Shown here in pieces: positions 48,306 through 58,028 of a stretch of 64,000 nt of DNA; within the stretch, counting starts at the first letter, position 1; each line of letters starts with the position of its first letter. The DNA comes from Xenosphaeropsis pyriputrescens (Eukaryota > Ascomycota > Leotiomycetes > Phacidiales > Phacidiaceae), in the NCBI GenBank assembly GCA_022609375.1, contig JAGKQE010000011.1, positions 186,001-250,000 of the forward strand. Direction: 5' to 3'. Under the pieces are notes generated by a model, which saw only the letters and a list, made by a program, of their open reading frames with translations, was not told the origin of the DNA and searched no databases. The translations under genes and the position numbers were made by a program.

Positions 48306-51199
48306 TTTGAGTATCGAAAGGGTCCTTCGAGAACAAAGACAAATGATCTGAGAGACAGCCACTTAACTTTTGGAGAGTCCCAAGTATTTATACCAGTGAT
48401 ATAGATCACATTTCCAATATCAACCAGGGCATGGGGCGACGTGCAGTATCCTTAGTGAAGGCCCTTGTCTCCTTTGGTTCTTACAAATTGGCAAGGGCTG
48501 GACACGATTTTGAACATATGAACAGGTGACATTGGTAAGAAGCGGAAGTCTAGAATGTTTCCTCGAGAAACAAGAGAAACAAGAGAAACACATATACGGA
48601 GCATGAGGCCACAATTGCCCCCATAGGAGGTAGTGCGGCGGTATTGCATGCCGGCATGGAAAAGTGCCATGGATAACGAGCGAATGGACGATAATGTGAT
48701 GACTTAGGAGTGAGATAGGTGACGTACACTTGGCAAAGTGACAGAAGAATTGCAATGGGATGGGTTAGGGATTCAAAGCCAAGAGAGCAGCGAAATCAGA
48801 ATAACTCACAAGGATATGGACTGAGAATTAGGAAATAAGTGGGGGGGGCTCTGCCATGCCTTTTTACTTGCACCACGATCGTCAACGGGTGGTTGGAAAC
48901 GTCCCATGTTCGATGGCCGTGATGATCAGGGGAACTGGCGAATAAGAATAACTTGGTTTGTTGAACAGAGTGGTCGAGTCTCGGACTCTCACTCATGGAT
49001 GGCTCCATGGGAAGACCTCAGCCAAGGAGCGAGGAGGTTATCGTTTCTGGGCACAACGGCGATACTTTGGCAAATGCCCCGAGTACATCAACAAAGCCAG
49101 AGTATTGCCGTACGTAGTATATACTTGGCATGGACGAGCACTCGTTAAACTCTGGCGTACGGAGTACGGAGTACATAGATACGTACTTGTACATGCAAAT
49201 GAGGCTCCACAGCATCCTGCTGCAGTGCAGTACCTGCCTATGTATGTACAAATATATCTTAGTCGTCTCGTACGGAGTGCATGGTGTTGTACTTCCTGCA
49301 ACTGCAAAGAGACCACGAGCGAGCGATGCACTCCGGACGCAAGCTCTCTCGACCGTGCATGTACATAATATGATATGTACTCCGCAGATGTGTACAGATA
49401 TGTACAAATACAGACATGTACTTACAAACGAAAAGCACCTATGCTCTGTCGTCATGCTTTGTGGCCCTGTACCTTACGTCGGCACGGCTTAGCGAATAGT
49501 GACACGAGTGCGCGATGACTGAGAGGTCGCGACAGTTTCGTGGAGGATAAAGAGTCGCGTTGCTGTCATTGTCCCCTGTGCAAGGAATCGATAACCAATA
49601 CTCCATTCTTCGTTCTTCGTTCTTCGTTCTTCATTTTTCGTTCTTCATGGTCCCCTTATCCACTCGCCACTCGCCATCCTTCATCCTTCAATATGCGATG
49701 GATATGGTGTTCTTGAGGATTTGTCTTGTATGTTGTTCTGGCCACTTGCAAACATAGGATGCTTCGTAATTGTCGTAGGAGATCTTATTTAATCACCTTA
49801 CTCAAAAGACCAAATCGAACGTTCTTTTGTTGGTAAGATGCAAGCTTATGTGGAGACAATCATTTTTTTCGAGTCTGTGCTCGGCGCCTAAGGCGTCATC
49901 CGCTTTCGAACCGATGAAGTTGTGGACGTATGGATATCTCTTGAATCGTTCAACTTACTCATGTCAATGCCTTTCATCCCATTCATCTCATTCATCTCAT
50001 TCATCTCATTCACTCTGCTACAACTGCTTAATCTAGCCTCTGCAATTGCAGGCGATCCTTCGGTATTATTACGTCTGCCGAGGGTGCGAGCAAAGGCTCG
50101 AAGATCCTCTTCATCTTCCTCTGCGAGGAATACCCATTGTTCCTCAATCGGAAACGAAACATTAATAACTCTGCGATTTCTGGATACACTTTTCTACCGG
50201 CTGAAGTTCAGCAACATGTACGAGGTATATACAAAATATGATATCCAGCTCAAGTCCAGTTTTTCTGGAACACAGGTAGTAAAGCCAATGAGTAGCCGCA
50301 CATACATTTATCTGCCATCCGTCATTCTCCGTCCGCCATGAAATGCTTTAATCAGTTTGTGCATTTCATTAACAAGGATCGGAGCGATCCGTCAAGCCCC
50401 GAAACGGTGCAATCGTGGAGAAAACTACGCCTGACTCCTGTAAGGTGATGTACATACAGTACGTACATATGTATCTGCTTGCAAGCGATATCGATAACAA
50501 TGTTCGACTCTGTACAGTAAAACCCCCTTGTGTATCTGTATATGTACATGTTATTAATCCCGACCAGCCTTGTAATCAGACTGAGCTGTAGTTTACTCGG
50601 TGGCCGATGAAATAATGCACCCACGTGAGCATACACACTGGAACATTCAAGAGGTGTATCCTTTCATCTGTCACCGAGTGAAATAACTGTACACATGAAA
50701 CTAAGATCTACGTACTTATAGTAGTTATTCAAGTGGTGATTTTGCCACTAAAATCATTGGTGTTAGAGGTTAATATACAAGTCTTTATGCCGATAGTAAA
50801 TACTTTCATGCCTGATATTCATGATCGAGAATTAGTTTTGTGCCTGAATGTGCAGGCTTGGACCCATTTGAGTACTGGAACCACCATGTTATCCAGGCAA
50901 ACATCAAGAAGAAATGGGGCTTCAGATAACTAGAGGTTTGTTGTATCTTCATAGCATCACATGTAGTAAGGTAAGCGTAGAGATCTGATCACCATTTTCA
51001 ATATTCTGTATTATGTGAGATTTGCGTCTGGCAGATCACTTCACAGATGGAACGAATTCCGCAAATGCATTCCCCTGTCTTGCATATGCTCCAGAACTGA
51101 AGGGGAAGCTGGGGAATCCGGAGAACAAGGTAAAAGTGAACTCTAATTGGTAGTAGTAAAGTATTGTTAAAGGCGAAATGTCCGAATATCAGGGGATCA
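48306..51199. other. Gene-free region upstream of catalase
   Basis: About 2.9 kb with no supportable gene. It starts with the catalase promoter; a TATA-like TATTTATA lies near 48388. It contains GTACGGAGTAC-type copies at 49155-49172, TTCTTCGTTC copies at 49603-49640 and CATTCATCT copies at 49977-50010. Confidence 0.5.
49603..49640. repeat. TTCTTCG heptamer repeat
   Basis: Four to five tandem TTCTTCG/TTCTTCA units in gene-free DNA. Confidence 0.75.
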
Positions 51200-53496
51200 C
51201 ACATCAAGGTTCAATTGGTCTATTGACTTGAAATACCCCTTCTCAGTGAACATAACTCGACCCACCTCCATCAGTCTTTTGTTGCCATGAACAAATTTGA
51301 CATTTTAAGGAAACCTACCTAGTCATAGATAACCAGGCAGCCACGGAAAAATTATCATACGCGGGGTTTAGCGTTATAGACATCGGTAGGTAGGTAGGTA
51401 AGCGGCAGTTAAACCCTGTCAATATGCAGATACTTCAGCAGTTGTTAGTAGTAGAAGAGTGGTAAGGTAGAAAATCTGTAGATAGCTTACTAACTACGAA
51501 TATCATAAATCAATCAAGAACCTAAGATTTGGACATTCCTCATTCAAGATTCATCTTCGGAAGTAAGTTCTGAAATTTCGGAAAGATCGTCATCTCCTGG
51601 CCCGTATTAGGAACTGGAAGCACTTCCAAATCTGATCACTTGACCTTTACTAAACACTGAAATTAGTATGGTTTCAGCAGAAGCCTTATTCACTTCATGT
51701 GTCTGACTTTAGAAGAGCCAAGTGTTTTTAGAATTTACTGCTTTTGTCAAGAATAGAGTGAATGCGGTTTTACCGAAAGCCAGATTGTAAACCTACGGTC
51801 ACACATTATAACCCATCCCAAGAACTTTCAAACATATGCAAGCCATCACTTGCAAATTAAATCGACGCACACTTGTGTCGGTATGTCACTTCATAAGTGA
51901 AATAAAAGATACCCTGCACACATTCTATCTGCATTTACTGCTTTACAGTAGAGATTTGAACAAGAAGCTTAAAACACAAGAGCCTGAAGCTTAGATTATT
52001 CGGAGAGAAAACACTTCTAGATATCTGAAGTTCCAAAATCTTCTTGGATTGAGTTAAAGAAGGTGTAGAGTAAATAGTTTGAGGGTATGAAACGTTTGAG
52101 CCATTCCTAAATTAGGATAGAAAAGGGGCTTCTTAGTTTGAAGTATTTGATGGTTTCGCTGACAGGTACAAGGGGCTAAACAAAGTCTTCTCGTTCAAGG
52201 GAAACAATAGCTTGGCATAACTAATAATGCATATAACCCTTTGCGAGATTCCAAGAGGCTCCTAATTTGCTTTGACAGGACGAAATCTCTCCATTGCCCA
52301 AGAGTTCAGCAGAGTAGGGCTGGAACAACCAATTGGAAACCAATATCCGGTTCCAAGTCCACAACGTAACAGTGGAGCTTGGTCTGTTGTAATCTGCTGG
52401 CATTACTATATATGACTAATATCAGGGTAGAACACTAAACCTCGCCCAAATGAGGCTAGTATTCTGCTTCTCTTGAAATTTTTACTTGTTGGCCATGTTC
52501 GAACGGCGGTCTATGATATGTTGTCTCTTTGTATAGGTCAATAATTGTATTTCACTTGAAAAATCCAAGTACGATTTTCAATAATTTTTTGGTTCTAAAC
52601 TAGGGTACAGTTATTGATTAACGTTCAGCTTTTGAACAATTGGAAGGCCTAGAATTCAAATATATTTCTAGATAGTTTTGCAGTTTCATATGATAGTAGA
52701 ATTCCCAACAACCATTCACCTCAGAATAAATATCTAGCTCGAGATACTCTATTTTCTTCAAACAGTCACGAATTTCAACAGTTGGATTGCTTGGGAACAT
52801 CTGGGCGAGTAACTTCTGATTGATTCTTACATTCCCTAGCATCAATACTGGCGCGACTATACCCCAGAAAGGCTGCCTTGATTCGAATGTAGCTCATTCT
52901 TTCTAAAAGGCCATATAGTAGTAATATTTGATATAAGTCAAACACAGCTGCATACACAACATCGACATATACATAATTCTGTACTTGAACAGTTGCCTTT
53001 AATTTTCCGCGTCTTTTCTCTGCAGGATCAAATAAAGGTCCAGTGGTAATTTATCTGTAGCATAATATAATACCCAGTACATATGTGAAGTAATGGTACT
53101 GAAACCACATCAACTGTCTTGCTTGATCTAACGTATGGCAAATCGAAATGCCTACAAGATGTAATAACCCCTAAATAAATTCAGGCATAGCACGCGGATT
53201 CGGAGCTAGTGTAGATATGCCTGAAAGTGTATATTCATGCCTGGCTTGCTGCGTGTCAATATTAAGGTCTTTCGGTCAGGAGCTCTGAGTTTCCCACTCT
53301 TATCGCTGGCAAACCCCGCGGCGAAGACCAGGCTGCCCGATACGCTCATATCTCATCAACAAATACAGTGTAGGTAATTCTTTCATGCTATCATGTTATT
53401 ATTTCACTTCTGCTTTAAGTATATTGTTTTTGTTCTCTAAAACTTCACATATTCTCCTTTTTATCTAAGCTCTGCTGCCTGCAATACGCCTCTAGA
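51200..53496. other. AT-rich gene-free stretch and racemase promoter
   Basis: About 2.3 kb that is visibly more AT-rich than its surroundings and full of stops in all frames. A GGTA series lies at about 51386-51402. It may be a mutated relic of a mobile element, but I see no transposase, terminal repeat or long-terminal-repeat signal. From about 53200 it becomes the racemase promoter. Confidence 0.45.
53299..53321. promoter_or_regulatory. GATA site followed by CCGCGG upstream of the racemase
   Basis: CTTATCGCT starts at 53299 (a reverse-orientation GATAAG core), and the palindrome CCGCGG lies at 53316-53321, 11 nt after the core. It sits about 180 bp before the racemase start codon. The same arrangement recurs at 61715-61738 in the same gene cluster. 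CGG-containing palindromes are typical Zn2Cys6 targets; binding is inferred. Confidence 0.4.
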
Positions 53497-54467
53497 ATGT
53501 CTGGATCATTGCCTTCCGTAACTGGCACCTCTGCCAGAGAAATCAAGGTCCTCCTCATCAATCCCAATGGCACCTCAAGTATGACCTTGGCCTGTCTTCG
53601 TTCTTTAGAAGGCACTCTTCCACCCCATTGCACAGTGACGGGTTTTACAACTCCGCATCCTGCTCCGTCTGCTATTGAAGGTGAGATACAAAGCTTTGCA
53701 ACCTTGAGACTAAGTCAGCTAATAACTAGGTCATCTTGATGGTGTTTTGTCTGCAGCCGCTGCTATTCGCGCTGTCTTGCCAATAGCCAAAGACTATGAT
53801 GCCTTCTTGGTAGCCTGCTTCAGTGCACATCCGCTCATCAATGCTCTCCGTGAAGAACTTACAGGTCCTGTGATTGGTATCATGGAGGCATCCTTATATG
53901 CTGCAAGAATGCTTGGTGGCAGATTATCAGTTATTGCTACTGGTGCAAGAAGCAAGATCATGCATGAAGATGCAATTAGAGCATATGGGTTTGAGGGATA
54001 TTCGGTTGGCTGTGAGACTACCGGCCTTGGGGTTCTGGAACTCGAACAACTTCCAAGCGAGAAGGTTCTTGGGTTGATGAGTGAGGCAGCAAGAAGGTTG
54101 GTGGAGGAAAAGGGGGCTGACTGTGTAAGTATCGGATTCCCAATCGTGATGATTCAGAGAGTTGAAAGAATGGAATCCTGTCCCTGAACCTGAATCTGCC
54201 CAACCTCGAGTTCTAGTTTTTTTGTCGGAAACTATTTACTAACTGATCCTACAGATATGCCTTGGATGCGCTGGAATGACTGAAATGAAAATCAGATGTG
54301 AGCAGGCGGTTAAGTCTGATCAAGGCTTAGCTCAAGTGATTGATGGTGTTGGAGTTGGGATTCAATTCCTTATTAGTTTGGTAAGAGAAGGGCATAGGAC
54401 TGCCAAAGGAGGTGTTTTCAGATCTTCCAGGGACGGAAGAGACGCTAGAGGCCAGACTTGGGTGTAA
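53497..54467 (+). CDS. Asp/Glu/hydantoin racemase family protein (DCG1-like)
   Basis: This probable cytosolic hydantoin racemase interconverts D- and L-5-substituted hydantoins by a two-cysteine acid/base mechanism. It has 263 residues; exons are 53497-53680, 53730-54124 and 54255-54467. The fold landmarks are present: KVLLINPNGTSSM at 17-29, first catalytic Cys91 in LVACFSAHPL, PVIGIMEASLYAARM, LSVIATGARSK and second Cys198 in ICLGCAGMTE. Splicing of intron 2 (130 nt) is needed to reach Cys198. The family also includes aspartate racemases, maleate isomerase and yeast Dcg1, which lies in the yeast allantoin (DAL) gene cluster. The two-cysteine pattern and the hydantoinase 212 bp away favour hydantoin or allantoin. 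It converges on the hydantoinase gene. The activity is inferred. Confidence 0.85.
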
Positions 54468-54679
54468 TGAATGGGCTTATAGAGTTGGTTAGAGATCGTG
54501 CCATCTATAAAGACCAGCACCGAATTGGGTCAACAAGTCATTGAAACATGACCAAAACTAGCCTGGCATGTCGTTTGACACTTCTCAAGGACCAAATTGA
54601 AACAACAAGACTACTTCCAACGACCTTATCATTTTTGGCGCGTGCCTCAGTTTAAATTGTATATCAAGCTTACCAAAAG

Positions 54680-56293
54680 CTATACCCATAGGTCTCTTTC
54701 TCCAGCTAGCATACCTTGAACTTCGTTGCCAATCATACCCGTAACAATCTTCCCCTTTCCCCTCTTCAAGAACTGACCTTGTGTCATCTTACCTACTATT
54801 CCAGCCCCGTCTCGATCCCAGACTATATCACCTCTCAGGAGAGTATATCTCGGCCAGTTCTTCACTTTCAAGCCTTCATATGGGGTGTAGTCCACAATGT
54901 GGTGTAACATGCTTTGGGTGATGATCAACCCGCCCTCTTCAAAGACATGATCAGGAGGATACCAAATCACAAGATCAGCATCGTATCCAGGGGCAATGCT
55001 GCCTTTGATTCCATCCAATCCGTACAACTTTGCTGGCTGACTAGAGGTCAATTGAACGAATCGTTCCAAAGATATTTTCTTGTCGCTACCATAAGCATAG
55101 CTGAAGAGAAGGGGTAGACGAGTTTCGACGCCCGGAAGTCCATTTGGGATGGTCTTGAAGCAGGGGATGCCATCTTTCAGGCCAAGCTTCTTGCCTCCAG
55201 TGTGATCGTAGGTTGAAGGCGCATGATCTGAGCTGAGCGTTGTAAAGGTGCCATTTGCAATGCCTCGCCACATAGCTTCAAGATCCCTTGGATCGTGTCT
55301 GAGAGGAGGCGAGCATACATACTTTCCACCATGGAAATGGTCATGTGGCTTGCTCTTGAGTTGCTCAGAAAGTAGGAAGAGATACTGAGGGCATGTCTCA
55401 GCGTGGATAGGCAGAAGTCTTGACTGTGCCTTGCGCACATGTTTCATTGCTATTTCAGAAGACATATGGACAATAAGAATGGGAGTATCCGTGAGCTCTG
55501 CCAAGGAGATAACTCGATACGTTGCCTCATTTTCAGCAATTTGAGGACGGGAGATCGCGTGGTAATATGGTTCAGTCTTCCCGAGTGCCTCTAGTCTTTC
55601 TGTGATTACGTTAATGATATCGCTGTTCTCAGCGTGGACCATGCAAGTAAAACCAAGATGTCTGGCCGACATCAAAACGTCGAGAATTGAACGGTCGTTA
55701 AGCTTCATAGGTTCATATGCTAATATTGATGTCAGAAAGACAGGTTTTTTATATATGAATTAGGAAGTGCGTACTCATGTACAGCTTGACGCTGGTAATG
55801 CCATTTTCGATCATCACTGGCATTTCCTTTTCCATTATCTCAGGTGTGGGATTTGTAAGAATGAGATGAAAGCCATAATCGCAGTAACTCTGATGCTTTG
55901 ATCTTTTGTGGTAGTCATCCACTACAGGATACAGAGAGGTATCTTCGCGAGTTTGAGATGCAAAAGCGAGGACTGTAGTATTACCGCCTGCAATAGCAGA
56001 CCTGGTACCCGATTCCCAATCATCACCAGTTGGGCTGTTGTCTTGTGCAAGGTGTACATGGGAATCGACTCCGCCTGGGGTAATAAAACCGCCCTTTGCA
56101 TCTATGATTGTCGTGCTCTCAGATCTGTCAAGGTCTATTCCCAGGCAACTTATTTTGCCATTTTTGATACCAATTTCAGTACCCCTTGGAAGTACCTCTG
56201 ATGCTGTGACCTTTGTGATATCAGTATGATGTCTTCAAGACATGACAGAAGACCTACAACGATGCCATTCACGATGACTGTGTCAAACCCCAT
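54680..56293 (-). CDS. Dihydropyrimidinase / hydantoinase
   Basis: This cyclic amidohydrolase opens hydantoin or dihydropyrimidine rings to N-carbamoyl amino acids. It has 503 residues in minus-strand exons 56293-56258, 56210-55775 and 55719-54680. The first exon (12 codons) gives MGFDTVIVNGIV. All binuclear metal ligands are visible: H63 and H65 in DSHVHL, the carboxylated K154 in ITSVKLYMTYE, H186 in MVHAEN, H242 in LIVHMSS and D322 in LSSDHAP. Their spacing nearly matches bacterial D-hydantoinases (58, 60, 150, 183, 239, 315). A C-terminal composite-domain segment with GSIAPGYDADLVIW completes the enzyme. It shares a divergent promoter with an N-carbamoyl-D-amino-acid hydrolase, so the pair would carry out consecutive steps. 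The alternative role is plain pyrimidine catabolism, where the carbamoylase partner would instead be a beta-ureidopropionase. Confidence 0.92.
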
Positions 56294-56824
56294 GATTGTA
56301 TTCGCTTGATTGTTCTGTGGTCAAACTATGTGAAGCCAATATAAAATCATATTCATATTTGAATCTCTGTGAAGAACACCAAAAGCCTGCAGTCAATTCT
56401 TCAGCAAATTTCATCCTGTCATCCTGCCATCGGCCCTTTGTCATCATGCATACACCCACTTAAGACTTCACGGCGCAAGAGGGACAATAAGGTAGGTAGT
56501 AGAGGGAAATGATCCACCGATAACGATAAGCCCGCCTTATCAAGCATATCTTTACCCAAGCAGATCGGCTTTCCATCCCCTGCGCCGTGGCACAACTCCG
56601 CCAAGTCGATAGCAATAGGTAGCAAACGAATCCGAATTACACATGCTATTTCAACCATACATAAATTCTTCTTGCGAAACATTGACTCTGTATCCCGTAA
56701 GCGGTTGGTTGCTTCAATCAGACGTATCCTAAAGCATTGAAATCCTGTCGTGCGAGGCAGCTGATATTTGTTCATCGCCACTGTTTCTACATTTCCGAAC
56801 CGTTATTCTATCACCATTATCATC
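56294..56824. promoter_or_regulatory. Shared divergent promoter, hydantoinase and carbamoylase
   Basis: This 531-bp region serves the hydantoinase (minus) and the carbamoylase (plus). Three GATA cores lie within 23 bp: GATAA at 56519-56523, GATAAG at 56525-56530 and CTTATC at 56536-56541, with a further TATC nearby. Such a cluster is the expected target of AreA/NIT2-type nitrogen regulators. The two genes are probably co-regulated. Binding was not tested. Confidence 0.5.
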
Positions 56825-57868
56825 ATGTCTCGAAGATTCACAGTGGCGGCAGCCCAAATGGGCCCTATTCACCTCGACACACCACGAGATGAGACAATAA
56901 AATCCATGATCACACTCCTTCAAGAGGCCCATTCCAAGAAAGCTCAACTTGTAGTCTATCCAGAATGTGCATTCGTCACGTTTTTCCCTCGTCATCTGAT
57001 CAATGATCAAGCACGACTGGATAGCTATTTTGAGCATGGAGACGATATCATTAATGCCACCAACACCAAGGCTCTTTTTAAAGAAGCAAAGAAACTCGGG
57101 GTCGACATCCAGGTCGGATTTGCAGAGCGCACTCTGGAAGGCACTGGCTACAATACCGCAGTCTACTATTCCGCCAAGACTGGGAGCATCCTTTCTAAAT
57201 ACCGCAAGATCCATCTTCCAGGAACAAAGGAGCCGTTCCCAAATCCAGACGCTATCAATCAGCTCGAGAAGAGATACTTTGAGCCCGGAAATCTTGGATT
57301 CAAGGCTTTCCGAGTGCCACACCTGATCGAAGGCACTGCGAAGAAGGCGGACGGAAAGGAAGTTGGAAATGGTAAGGGGGATCCTATATTTGGTATGATG
57401 ATTTGCAATGACAGGAGGTGGCCAGAATCCTGGAGAGCATATGGTCTGCAGGGGGTTGAAATTGTTCTTTGTGGTTATAATACTGCTGGGTGGGCACCTG
57501 ATCTGTGGGGGTCCCGAAAACCTATGACCAAGGAGGAGGCGGACATCGATGCTGTTTTCCATCATAAGCTTGTTATGCAAGGAAACAGCTACATGAACAG
57601 CTGTTTCTCGGTGTCGGCGGCCAAGGCAGGATTGGAGGACGGAAAATATGATTTAATTGGTGGCAGCTGCATTGCCTCTCCTGAAGGACATCTCTTGGCT
57701 GAAGCCAAGACTAAAGGAGACGAAGTTATTGTGGCCGAATTGGACTTGGAGGACTGCAGACAGGGCAAAGAAAAGACTTTTGATTTTGTTAGACATAGAA
57801 GGACGGAGACTTACGGTATTATTACTGAGCAGACTGGCGTCATCGAGCCTGGATTGCTTTGGAAATAA
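56825..57868 (+). CDS. N-carbamoyl-D-amino-acid hydrolase (nitrilase superfamily)
   Basis: This enzyme splits N-carbamoyl-D-amino acids into a D-amino acid, ammonia and carbon dioxide, the last step of hydantoin breakdown. It has 347 residues and is intronless. The nitrilase triad is intact: Glu47 in VVYPECAF, Lys128 in YRKIHLPG, Cys194 in MMICNDRRWPE. Glu and Lys sit where they do in bacterial D-carbamoylases (47, 127). Cys is later than the usual 172 because of an insert of about 20 residues (166-187). The ICNDRRWPE sequence around the cysteine is characteristic of the D-carbamoylase branch and sets it apart from beta-ureidopropionases. ATG 56825 (MSRRFTVAAAQMGP) gives the standard family N-terminus; no in-frame ATG was preferred upstream. 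The product D-amino acid would need an oxidase or racemase not seen in this window. Confidence 0.92.
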   Translation: MSRRFTVAAAQMGPIHLDTPRDETIKSMITLLQEAHSKKAQLVVYPECAFVTFFPRHLINDQARLDSYFEHGDDIINATNTKALFKEAKKLGVDIQVGFAERTLEGTGYNTAVYYSAKTGSILSKYRKIHLPGTKEPFPNPDAINQLEKRYFEPGNLGFKAFRVPHLIEGTAKKADGKEVGNGKGDPIFGMMICNDRRWPESWRAYGLQGVEIVLCGYNTAGWAPDLWGSRKPMTKEEADIDAVFHHKLVMQGNSYMNSCFSVSAAKAGLEDGKYDLIGGSCIASPEGHLLAEAKTKGDEVIVAELDLEDCRQGKEKTFDFVRHRRTETYGIITEQTGVIEPGLLWK

Positions 57869-58028
57869 TCGATTTTCCAGAATCATATTTCCACTTCAGA
57901 TTTCTGGTTATCAATGCTATTAAGGTTATTACTTGAAGTTTGCATGCTTATTCAACCTTTCGTTTTTAGAAACAACGATTTACTGTATATATCGTTCTCG
58001 CTCTATTCTTAAGGTCGCGGCTTGATGT

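Noticed and set aside
51200..53496. Transposable element
   Set aside because: AT-richness alone is not enough; no terminal repeats, target duplication or transposase or reverse-transcriptase motifs were found.
56825..57868. Beta-ureidopropionase as the identity of the nitrilase
   Set aside because: The sequence around the catalytic cysteine (ICNDRRWPE) is that of D-carbamoylases, and the long N-terminal region of beta-ureidopropionase is missing.
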